This document shows positions 1-6,834 of a stretch of DNA of 14,686 nucleotides, one piece after another. Within the stretch, counting starts at the first letter, position 1. Every line of letters begins with the position of its first letter. The position numbers and the translations under genes are program-made. The notes under the pieces were generated by a model. It was given only the letters and a program-made list of their open reading frames with translations, was not told the DNA's origin and searched no databases. This stretch comes from Pseudomonadota bacterium (GTDB lineage Bacteria > Pseudomonadota > Alphaproteobacteria > Acetobacterales > Acetobacteraceae): the NCBI GenBank assembly GCA_021845555.1, contig JAJZVS010000042.1:1-14686 (forward strand), given 5' to 3'.

Positions 1-1146
1 CTTCACCTGGCGGGTGATGCGGGCAAGGGCGGCCGGCTCCTCCGGGATCACCGCCACCGCGGCGGCCAGCGGTTCCGGCCCGCGCAGCAGCATCCAGGTG
101 CCGCCCGCCGCCCGCGCCGCACGTTCCACGGCCGCATGCGCCGCGGTCGTCGCGGGACCCGCGAGCCACGCCAGCCCGCCGCCCCAATCCAGATAGCCGC
201 GCAGCCCCGCCGCCATCGCCGCGGCCAGCACGCCCGGCCCGGCCGACGGGCGCACCGAGACGCGCCAGACCGCGTCCGCCGCCGTCGCCGGCAAGGGCGC
301 GGCGTCGCGCACCGCGCGCCACAGGGCGCGGGAGGCGGCATCGTCCAGGATCTCCGCCGTTCCCCCGAAGCGGGCAAGTTCGCCGCGCAGCTTGTCGGTG
401 CGATAGGTCACGGACGGCGCGAAATCCTCGATCCGCGCCAGCGCGACGGCGCGCGGGAAGCCGACACGGGCGGCGGCGTCTTCCGGCAGATACGCCGCGC
501 CGGAGACGCTGAACGGCGAGCCCAGCGCGGCGGAAAGCGCGGCCACCCCCGCCGTGGCGTCCAGCCCGAGCAGCGCCACCGTGCCCGCCGCTTCCGCCGC
601 CGGCAGCACTTTCAGCGTGATCTCGGTGATCGCCGCCAGCGTGCCGTGGCTGCCGGTGAGCAGCTTGCAGAGATCGAGACCGGTGACGTTCTTCAGCACG
701 CGCCCGCCGGAGCGGATCACCTCGCCGGTGCCGTTCACCGCCCGCATGCCCAGCACGTGATCGCGCATCGCGCCCCAGGCGACGCGGCGCGGGCCGGAGA
801 GGTTGGCGGCCACCGTGCCGCCCAGCGTCGCCGGGCGCGACGCGCCGAACAGGGCGGACAGATCGGGCGGCTCGGCGATCAGATGCTGGCCCTGTTCGGC
901 GAGCGCGGCCTCGATCTCCGGCAGCGGCGTGCCGGCGCGGGCGCGCAGCACCAGTTCCTTGGGCGAATAGAGGGTGATGCCGCGATGGTTGGCGAGCGAC
1001 AGGGCGCGCGCGGCCTGCACCGGGCGCAGCATGGCGTGCTTGCTGTCCCCGCCCACCAGGCGCAGCGGCTCGCCCGCCGCGGCGGCGGCGGCGATGGCGG
1101 CGGCGATCGCGTCTTCCTCGGCGGGGGCGAGAGCGTCGTCGCTCAC
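1..1146 (-). CDS. glcE: Glycolate oxidase FAD-binding subunit GlcE (3' end outside window)
   Basis: FAD-binding subunit of the GlcDEF glycolate dehydrogenase, which oxidises glycolate to glyoxylate and passes electrons to the membrane chain. 382 codons are visible and the frame is open at the left edge; the last residues, RITRQVK, are where the family nears its C-terminus, so about 20 residues are probably missing. The FAD_binding_4 fold is seen in VGGDSKHAM (about 31-39), the segment RPATLGGTVAANLSGPRR (about 104-121), GRVLKNVTGLDLCKLL (about 148-163) and TGSHGTLAAITEITLKVLP (about 164-182). I chose the GTG at 1146 because GGAGG lies 7 nt upstream (1158-1154); a second GTG at 1149 is too close to it. 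The gene is separated from glcD by a ClC gene, which is unusual. The fold and motifs are clear; GlcE rather than another FAD-linked oxidase rests on the short length and the nearby glcD. Confidence 0.88.
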   Translation of the reverse strand, partial: MSDDALAPAEEDAIAAAIAAAAAAGEPLRLVGGDSKHAMLRPVQAARALSLANHRGITLYSPKELVLRARAGTPLPEIEAALAEQGQHLIAEPPDLSALFGASRPATLGGTVAANLSGPRRVAWGAMRDHVLGMRAVNGTGEVIRSGGRVLKNVTGLDLCKLLTGSHGTLAAITEITLKVLPAAEAAGTVALLGLDATAGVAALSAALGSPFSVSGAAYLPEDAAARVGFPRAVALARIEDFAPSVTYRTDKLRGELARFGGTAEILDDAASRALWRAVRDAAPLPATAADAVWRVSVRPSAGPGVLAAAMAAGLRGYLDWGGGLAWLAGPATTAAHAAVERAARAAGGTWMLLRGPEPLAAAVAVIPEEPAALARITRQVK

Positions 1147-1332
1147 CACGCCACCTCCACCGCGCGCGGAGTCGGGCGGATCGGCGCCGACGAGGCCCGC
1201 ATGCTCCTGGGACGGCGATCCTGGGTCCGGGCGGGTGGCATGGCGGGGGACTTTGCGAGAGGGGGCGGCGACGTCACGACACCTTCCCCTATATCCCGCG
1301 CCGCTCGCACGATCCAGGCGCCGCCGCGCCGA
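1147..1332. other. Intergenic gap between the ClC gene and glcE
   Basis: 186 bases with no convincing gene. On the minus strand it holds the GGAGG ribosome-binding site of glcE near its low-coordinate end. An AT-rich patch (GGGATATAGGGG, near 1290-1300) could be part of a promoter, but no matching -35 element was found. A 32-codon frame starts at an ATG at 1241 and ends in a TGA overlapping the glcE GTG; it has no ribosome-binding site and I do not call it. Confidence 0.5.
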
Positions 1333-2694
1333 TCATGGCGGGATCGGCGCCGGTTCGCGCGATTTCTGCCGCTCCGCCACCTCCGCGTCGGTCAGCCGCG
1401 CGTCATAGATCGAGCGCGGCTCGATGCTGCGCGCGACCAGGGTGGCGGTGGCCACCGCCAGCAGCACCGGCACGATGAAAGACCGGTCGCGCCCGGTCAG
1501 TTCCATTACCAGCACCACCGCCGAGATCGGCCCTTGCGTGGTGGCCGCCAGCATTGCCGCCGCGCCGACCACGGCGAACAACCCAGGCGGCACGCCGGGC
1601 CAGAGCCAGGACCAGGCGTGGCCCAGCAGTCCCCCCAGCAGCGCGCCCGCCGCCAGCGACGGCGTGAACAGCCCGCCGGGCACGCCGCTGCGCATGCACA
1701 TCACGGTCGCCAGCGGCTTGAGCAGCGCCAGCACCAGCAGCAGCGGGGCCGCGACCTGGCCGACGAACGCCAGTTGCGCGACGTCGCGCCCGTTGCCCAG
1801 CAGTTGCGGAAACGGGATCGACACCGCCCCGAGCAGTCCCAGCGCCAGCACCGGGAACAGCAGCCGCCGCCAGCCGGTCGGCTTGTTGCGATCGGCCCAG
1901 GCGATCGCGCGCACATAGGCCACCGACACGACGCCCGCGATCGGCCCGGCCAGCAGCGCCCAGACGATGATCGGGAACGAGCTGACATAGGCCGGGATCA
2001 CGTAGGTGGGCGCGTCGGGCAAAACCAGCCACGCCACCGCAGTGGCCACCAGCGAGGCAAGCAGCGCCGGCAGCACCAGCCGCAGCGCCAGCACGCCGCG
2101 CAGGACCTCCAGCGCGAACAGGGCACCGCCGAGCGGAACCCCGTAGGCCGCCGCCATGCCGGCTCCGGCGCCGCAGGCCACCAGCAGCCGGCGTTGCTCG
2201 TCCGACAGATGCCCGCGGTCCGACAGGACGTTGGCGATGACCGCGCCGGCCTGCTTGGGCGCGCCCTCGCGGCCGAGCGAGGTGCCCATCCCGACCAGCA
2301 GGACCGACAGCACGGCGCTGCCCAGGGTGCGCAGCGCCGGCAGACGGCCGGAGGAGAACCAGATCGCCTCGGTGATGTCGATGCCGTTGCCACTGGTCAG
2401 CCGGCCCAGCACGATCTGCCCCGCCCCGGTCAGAACCCCGGCGCCGAGCAGCACCAGGATGTGCCGTGCGGCCCCCGCCGCCTGCGCCGCGGTGAGGAGG
2501 TTGCCGCCGGGGCCAGGCCACATCAGGTGCTGCACCGCCTCCAGCAGCCGGGTCAGCACCGCGGCGCCGATGCCCGCGCCGATTCCGGTGAGGATCACCG
2601 CCAGCCAGAACCGGGCCGCGCCCGGCTGGGCGAGCGTGGCGGGGATGCGCGCGCGCGCCTGGTCGTTCCCTTGCGGGGCGGTCGTGTCGTTCAT
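1333..2694 (-). CDS. ClC-family anion channel/transporter with non-canonical selectivity residues
   Basis: Integral membrane ClC protein of 453 aa moving an anion such as chloride across the inner membrane. About ten or more hydrophobic helices fill residues 28-420 and there is no C-terminal CBS pair. Against the E. coli antiporter ClC-ec1 the recognisable signatures are GNGID (102-106, for GSGIP), GREGAPKQ (141-148, for GREGPxxQ; E143 is the gating glutamate), the segment GVPLGGALFALEVLRG (185-200), GGLFTPS (340-346, for GxFxP) and Y430 in place of Y445. Three key positions differ: the anion-coordinating serine is N103, the proline after GREG is A145, and the internal proton glutamate E203 is V197. 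The ATG at 2694 is chosen because it starts just before the first membrane helix; residues encoded upstream in this frame are Arg/Ala/Pro-rich and overlap glcD. No clear Shine-Dalgarno is seen. The gene begins 56 nt after the glcD stop, so it is likely co-transcribed. Substrate and channel versus antiporter mode are open. Confidence 0.9.
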   Translation of the reverse strand: MNDTTAPQGNDQARARIPATLAQPGAARFWLAVILTGIGAGIGAAVLTRLLEAVQHLMWPGPGGNLLTAAQAAGAARHILVLLGAGVLTGAGQIVLGRLTSGNGIDITEAIWFSSGRLPALRTLGSAVLSVLLVGMGTSLGREGAPKQAGAVIANVLSDRGHLSDEQRRLLVACGAGAGMAAAYGVPLGGALFALEVLRGVLALRLVLPALLASLVATAVAWLVLPDAPTYVIPAYVSSFPIIVWALLAGPIAGVVSVAYVRAIAWADRNKPTGWRRLLFPVLALGLLGAVSIPFPQLLGNGRDVAQLAFVGQVAAPLLLVLALLKPLATVMCMRSGVPGGLFTPSLAAGALLGGLLGHAWSWLWPGVPPGLFAVVGAAAMLAATTQGPISAVVLVMELTGRDRSFIVPVLLAVATATLVARSIEPRSIYDARLTDAEVAERQKSREPAPIPP

Positions 2695-2750
2695 CCCGGG
2701 GCGGCGCCAGGCCAGGGACGGCGGCGGGCGGGCCGGGCGTCCTCCGTCGG

Positions 2751-4178
2751 CTAGGCCGCCGGCCGCAGCGGGAACACCTTGTGCGGATTGAGCAGCCAGC
2801 CGGGGTCGAACGCCGTCTTGATCCGCCGCTGCTGGTCGAGCTCGGCCGCGGTGAACTGCACGCCCATCAGGTCGCGCTTTTCCACGCCGACGCCGTGCTC
2901 GCCGGTCAGGCAACCGTCCACTTCGACGCACAGCTTCAGGATGTCGGCGCCGAAGGTCTCGGCCTTGTGGAAGCTCTCGGGGTCGTTGGCGTCGAACATG
3001 ATGAGCGGATGCAGGTTGCCGTCGCCGGCGTGGAAAATGTTGGCAACCTTGAGCCCGTACGCTTCCGACATCGCCGCGATCCGGCCCAGCACCTCGGGCA
3101 GGCGGGAGGTCGGGATCGTGCCGTCCATGCAGAGATAGTCCGGGCTGATCCGTCCTACCGCGCCGAACGCGCCCTTGCGGCCTTTCCAGATCGCCGCCGA
3201 CTCGGCCGCCGATTGCGAGACTTTGAGGCTGATCGGATCGTGGCGTTCGCAGATCGCGCGGATCCGGCCCAGCAGGTCGTCCTGTTCCGCCGCGCTGCCT
3301 TCCACCTCGATGATCAGCATCGCCTCCGCGTCCAGCGGATAGCCGGCGTGGGCGAACGCCTCGCAGGCGTGGATCGCCGGGCGGTCCATGAATTCCAGCG
3401 CGACGGGAATGATGCCGGAGCCGATGATCGCATCGACGCAGGCGCCGGCGATCTCGTTCGATTTGAACGCCGCCAGCATGGCGCGCGCGCCTTCCGGCCC
3501 GCGCAGGATCCGCACCGTCACTTCGGTGACGATGCCGAGCTGGCCCTCGCTGCCGGTCAGCAGGCCGAGCCAGTCGTAGCCGGCGGCATCGAGATGCGCG
3601 CCGCCGATGTCGAGGATCTCGCCCTCGATCGTCACCACCTTGAGCCCGAGCAGGTTGTTGGCGGTGACGCCGTATTTCAGGCAGTGCGCGCCGCCCGAGT
3701 TCATGTTGACGTTGCCGCCGATCATGCAGGCGAGCTGGGAGGAGGGGTCGGGCGCGTAGAAGAACCCCTGGGCGGAAACGGCGCCGGTGATGCCGATGTT
3801 GGTGACGCCCGCCTGCACCACCGCGGCGCGGTCGGCGTAGTCGATGTCCAGGATGCGGTTCATCCGCATCATCCCCACCACCACGGCATCCGCCAGCGGC
3901 AGCGCGCCGCCCGAGAGCGAGGTGCCGGCCCCGCGCGGCACCACACGCACGCCATTCGCGTGCAGGAAGCGCAGCACGGCGGCGACCTGTTCGGTGGTTT
4001 CCGGCAGCGCGACGGCGAGCGGCGGTTGGCGGTAGGCGGACAGCCCGTCCGTCTCGTACGGCTTCAGCAGCAGGGGCTCGCCGATCACCGCGCCTTCGGG
4101 CAGCAGCGCGCGCAGGCCTGCGAGGATCTCCTCGCGGCGGGCCATCACGTCGGGCTTCGGATCTGGCTGACGGAGCAT
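2751..4178 (-). CDS. glcD: Glycolate oxidase FAD-linked subunit GlcD
   Basis: Catalytic FAD-linked subunit of glycolate dehydrogenase (FAD_binding_4 followed by FAD-oxidase_C), 475 aa, close to the roughly 480-500 aa usual for GlcD. The FAD-binding half shows PRGAGTSLSGG (81-91), YAPDPSS (141-147), the segment GGNVNMNSGGAHCLKYG (154-170) and TGSEGQLGIVTEVTVRIL (208-225). The C-terminal half shows HAGDGNLHP (383-391) and GEHGVGVEKRDLM (426-438), which carry the metal/substrate-binding histidines of this family, and it ends in AFDPGWLLNPHKVFP. The ATG at 4178 is supported by GGGAGG 6 nt upstream. That ribosome-binding site lies at the edge of a perfect 8-bp hairpin (see 4186-4204), hinting at control of translation. 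Close relatives such as D-lactate or 2-hydroxyglutarate dehydrogenases share these motifs; the GlcE homologue nearby favours glycolate. Confidence 0.92.
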   Translation of the reverse strand: MLRQPDPKPDVMARREEILAGLRALLPEGAVIGEPLLLKPYETDGLSAYRQPPLAVALPETTEQVAAVLRFLHANGVRVVPRGAGTSLSGGALPLADAVVVGMMRMNRILDIDYADRAAVVQAGVTNIGITGAVSAQGFFYAPDPSSQLACMIGGNVNMNSGGAHCLKYGVTANNLLGLKVVTIEGEILDIGGAHLDAAGYDWLGLLTGSEGQLGIVTEVTVRILRGPEGARAMLAAFKSNEIAGACVDAIIGSGIIPVALEFMDRPAIHACEAFAHAGYPLDAEAMLIIEVEGSAAEQDDLLGRIRAICERHDPISLKVSQSAAESAAIWKGRKGAFGAVGRISPDYLCMDGTIPTSRLPEVLGRIAAMSEAYGLKVANIFHAGDGNLHPLIMFDANDPESFHKAETFGADILKLCVEVDGCLTGEHGVGVEKRDLMGVQFTAAELDQQRRIKTAFDPGWLLNPHKVFPLRPAA

Positions 4179-4185
4179 CTCGGAC

Positions 4186-4204
4186 CTCCCTGAGTGTCAG
4201 GGAG
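4186..4204 (-). promoter_or_regulatory. Hairpin overlapping the glcD Shine-Dalgarno
   Basis: A perfect 8-bp inverted repeat with a 3-nt loop, CTCCCTGA-CAC-TCAGGGAG on the mRNA strand, is followed directly by GTCCGAG and the glcD ATG. The 3' arm contains AGGGAG, so most of the AGGGAGG ribosome-binding site is paired when the hairpin forms. The pairing is read directly; a regulatory role is inference. Confidence 0.55.
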
Positions 4205-4244
4205 AATGGGGCCGGCCGGGCAGGCCGGCAAGCACCCGGCGTCT

Positions 4245-4296
4245 TGCGATCAGCGTGGCCGTGCGATCAGCTTGGCCGTGCGATCAGCCTTGGCGG
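4245..4296. repeat. 17-bp tandem repeat, three copies, at the 3' end of rpmJ
   Basis: Three consecutive copies of a unit close to TGCGATCAGCTTGGCCG: 4245-4261 and 4262-4278 differ at one base, and 4279-4296 has a one-base insertion and another change. The third copy covers the last codons and stop of rpmJ, so the array looks like duplication of the gene's 3' end into the spacer. No terminator with a T-run is present there. Confidence 0.75.
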
Positions 4297-4409
4297 GCCT
4301 TCATGCGCGGGTTCTTCTTGTTGATCACATAGACGCGGCCGCGCCGGCGCACCACGCGGCAGTTCTTGTCGCGGGTCTTGGCGGAACGCAGGCTGTTACG
4401 GACGCGCAT
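4284..4409 (-). CDS. rpmJ: 50S ribosomal protein L36, short zinc-free form
   Basis: Ribosomal protein L36 of the large subunit, 41 aa, beginning MRVRNSLRSAKTRDKNC and ending NKKNPRMKARQG. This matches the 41-residue form typical of alphaproteobacteria. It has a single cysteine (C17) instead of the C-C-C-H zinc ribbon of canonical 37-38 aa L36, so it should not bind zinc. The start at 4409 is fixed by homology; the frame could extend to an ATG at 4475, but those residues are unrelated to L36 and overlap the predicted promoter. The gene stands alone, away from other ribosomal protein genes, with a recognisable promoter just upstream. No strong Shine-Dalgarno is visible. Confidence 0.96.
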   Translation of the reverse strand: MRVRNSLRSAKTRDKNCRVVRRRGRVYVINKKNPRMKARQG

Positions 4410-4446
4410 GATCAGGACTCTGGCTGGCGGCGAAGAAGGAAGCGGG

Positions 4447-4475
4447 TGGATAGTCAGGCCGCCCCGGCATGTCAA
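4447..4475 (-). promoter_or_regulatory. Predicted sigma-70 promoter of rpmJ
   Basis: On the minus strand TTGACA (4475-4470) is followed after exactly 17 nt by TATCCA (4452-4447). The -35 hexamer is a perfect consensus match; the -10 matches at three of six bases, although CTATCC also resembles alphaproteobacterial -10 forms. A start near 4440 would leave a 5' leader of about 30 nt before the rpmJ ATG. Confidence 0.6.
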
Positions 4476-4538
4476 CCCGCGGGCCAGCTCCGGGGTTCGA
4501 ACGCCGGGACCGGCCCGCGCGCCCGGTCCCTGGGGCGC

Positions 4539-6782
4539 TCACGCCGCCGCCGCCCGCGCCGGCGCGCGCAGACCGGCCCCCTCCAGAAACCCGGCGTGCA
4601 GCCGCGCGATCGTCAACCGCTCCCGCGCATAGCCGATCTGCCCGGCGCAGCGCCCCGCCCACAGCGCGTCGTCGGTCAGCAGCGCGGCGACCGCGGCGGC
4701 GAAGCCGGCCGGATCGTCGGCGATCGCGACCGCGCGCTCGATCCCCGCCAGGCCCTGGGCGCCGATCGCGGTGGTCACCAGCGGGGTGCCCTCGCGCAGC
4801 GCCTCGGCGGTCTTGAGCTTCACCCCGGCGCCGTAGCGCAGCGGCGCGACGGCCACCCGGGCGGACTGGTACAGCGCGCGCAGCGCCGCGGGCGCGATAT
4901 CGGCGTGGATCGCGGCCCCTTGCCCGGCCAGCGCGCGCACGCGCGGGCCGGGATTCGATCCCGCCACCACCAGCCGCGCCCCCGGCACCCGGGCGCGCAC
5001 CAGCGGCAGGATCTCCGCGGCGAACCACAGCAACGCGGTCTCGTTCGGCGGATGGGCGAAGCCGCCGACGAACAGGATGTCGGTCCCCGCGGGCGGCGGA
5101 CGCGGGGCGCCGAAATCGGCGAAGCCGAAGGCCGGCACCGCGGCCGCCGAGGCCGAGGGTTCCATGCCGGCGACGGTGATCGCCTCCTCGGCCGAGGGGT
5201 AGAGCACGCGATCGACGCTGCGCCAGATCCAGCGCTCGATGCGCTCGGTCCGCGCCGCCTGGCGCGCGGCCTGGAGGTCCCCGGTCACCTGCGCCTGCAG
5301 CCGCAGCCGGCGGAAATGCAGATCGTGCCCGTAATAGACCAGCCGCGCCGCGGTATGGCGCTTCAGCGCGCCGAGCGTGGCCAGCGCCACGTCCGGCCGG
5401 CTCAGCAGCACGTGATCGATCTCGCCCCCGTGCGCGGCCAGGAACGCCTCGAACGCGCCGGCATCGCCGCCGTGCAGGACCTCGATGCCGCGGTCCTGCA
5501 ACGCCTCGGTATAGCCGCGCCGGTAGCCGCGATCCTGCGGCCAGAACTTCACCACCAGCCCCGCCGCGCACATCGCATCGAGGTAGTTCAGGATATTGCA
5601 CGACCCGGCGTCGCGATCCGGCTGCGGCACATAATGGTCGATCGCCAGCACCACCGGCCGGCCGCGCGCATGTTCGCGCGCGCGCAGCACGCTTTCCCCC
5701 GACGGATAATGCGCGGCGGCGAGCACCTGGTCCCAGCGGCGGACAAACGTCGCACGGTTCGCTTCCTGGAAGGATTTGATCCCCGCGCCGGGGTCGGTGC
5801 CGTGCGACAGGCCCTCCAGATGCATCACCACGGCGCGCGGCTGATACAGCACCTTCCGCCCCGCGGCGCGCAGGCGGAAGGCGAGATCGGTGTCCTCGTA
5901 ATAGGCGGGGGCGAACCGCGCGTCGAACCCGCCGAGTTCGGCGAACAGCGCGCGCGGCAGCGCCAGCGCGGCGGCCGAGCAGTAATCGACCTCGCGGACA
6001 TAGTTGTATTCGGGCCGGGAGGGATCGTCCCCGCGCCCGTAGTTCCAGCCGCTGCCGTCGCGCCAGACGATGCCGCCGGCTTCCTGCAACCGCCCGTCGG
6101 GGAACACGAGCTTCGCGCCCACCGCGCCGGCATCGGGGCGGGCGCGCAACAGCCCGATCATCGCCTCCGCCGCGCCCGGCGCGATCTCCGTGTCGTTGTT
6201 GAGCAGCAGCAGGAACTCCCCCCGCGCTTGCCGCGCCGCTTCGTTGCAGGCACGCAGGTAGCCGAGGTTGCGCGGGGGCACGATCAGCCGCAGGCCGGGC
6301 ACCCGCGCCAGCCGCGCCAGGCTCGGATCGCCGGACGCGTCGTCGAGCAGGATCACCTCGGTCGGCAGCGCGATCGCGGCGCGGGCGATCGCGGCGAGGC
6401 AGCGCAGCGTGTGGTCCACCCGCCCGAAGCTGGTGACGACGATCGACAGCACCGGCGCGTCCGCGCAGGGCAGGGCGATGCGCTCGGGCGCCGGCACCGG
6501 GCCGGTCGGGCCGCGATGCCAGGGCCGCGTCGGGGCGGCGGCGCGGGCCCGCCGGGCGGCCAGGAAACTCGCCGCCCGGCGCGGCAGTTGCAGCGTGACG
6601 CTCCACCACACCAGCAGCCCGGCGCGGCGCAGCGGCATCCGCGCCCAGGCGGGGATGGCCGCCGCGACCCGGCGCGCCCGCCGCAGCAAGGCGGCCAGCA
6701 GCGTGTCGCGCAGGACGGCGAGGTGCCAGAGCGCGGCCTCCCACTCCGGGGCGGGTCCGGCGAGCGGCGCATCTTGCGGCAT
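4539..6782 (-). CDS. Two-domain glycosyltransferase (GT2 + GT4)
   Basis: Large cytoplasmic glycosyltransferase of 747 aa that probably builds a surface polysaccharide, O-antigen or similar glycan from nucleotide sugars. After a basic, partly hydrophobic N-terminal region (1-105), a GT-A fold GT2 domain spans about 110-330: it begins VLSIVVTSFGR, with D147-D148 in LLDDAS, the metal-binding DxD equivalent NND at 195-197, and the acceptor-site motif YYEDTDL (294-300). A second GT-B domain (glycosyl transferases group 1) spans about 375-740, with GHDLHFRR (485-492), a glycine-rich FVGGFAHPPNE (571-581), and the nucleotide-sugar site GAGVKLKTAEALREGTPLV (651-669, E660). The ATG at 6782 has GGGGGA just upstream and follows the phosphotransacetylase stop by 52 nt. 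No other glycan genes are nearby, so sugar and acceptor cannot be told. Confidence 0.88.
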   Translation of the reverse strand: MPQDAPLAGPAPEWEAALWHLAVLRDTLLAALLRRARRVAAAIPAWARMPLRRAGLLVWWSVTLQLPRRAASFLAARRARAAAPTRPWHRGPTGPVPAPERIALPCADAPVLSIVVTSFGRVDHTLRCLAAIARAAIALPTEVILLDDASGDPSLARLARVPGLRLIVPPRNLGYLRACNEAARQARGEFLLLLNNDTEIAPGAAEAMIGLLRARPDAGAVGAKLVFPDGRLQEAGGIVWRDGSGWNYGRGDDPSRPEYNYVREVDYCSAAALALPRALFAELGGFDARFAPAYYEDTDLAFRLRAAGRKVLYQPRAVVMHLEGLSHGTDPGAGIKSFQEANRATFVRRWDQVLAAAHYPSGESVLRAREHARGRPVVLAIDHYVPQPDRDAGSCNILNYLDAMCAAGLVVKFWPQDRGYRRGYTEALQDRGIEVLHGGDAGAFEAFLAAHGGEIDHVLLSRPDVALATLGALKRHTAARLVYYGHDLHFRRLRLQAQVTGDLQAARQAARTERIERWIWRSVDRVLYPSAEEAITVAGMEPSASAAAVPAFGFADFGAPRPPPAGTDILFVGGFAHPPNETALLWFAAEILPLVRARVPGARLVVAGSNPGPRVRALAGQGAAIHADIAPAALRALYQSARVAVAPLRYGAGVKLKTAEALREGTPLVTTAIGAQGLAGIERAVAIADDPAGFAAAVAALLTDDALWAGRCAGQIGYARERLTIARLHAGFLEGAGLRAPARAAAA

Positions 6783-6834
6783 GGGTCCCCCAGGTCCGGC
6801 GGGGCGGCCAGGGCGGCGCCCGCGGGACCCCAGG

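Noticed and set aside
1143..1241. 32-residue frame just upstream of glcE whose stop overlaps the GTG start
   Set aside because: No ribosome-binding site and no recognisable features; the overlap may be chance, although a leader peptide cannot be excluded.
136..2754. Plus-strand open frame of 872 codons opposite glcE and the ClC gene
   Set aside because: Its translation is rich in Arg, Gln, His and Gly with no domain, and it runs across two genes and their spacer. This is a usual antisense effect of high-GC codon use.
2781..4193. Plus-strand open frame of 470 codons opposite glcD
   Set aside because: The minus strand encodes an unmistakable GlcD; the opposite frame is His/Asp/Arg-rich and has no family features.
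4215..4240. Possible rpmJ terminator (GCCGGG paired with CCCGGC)
   Set aside because: Only six base pairs, competing pairings nearby, and no T-run; too weak to call.
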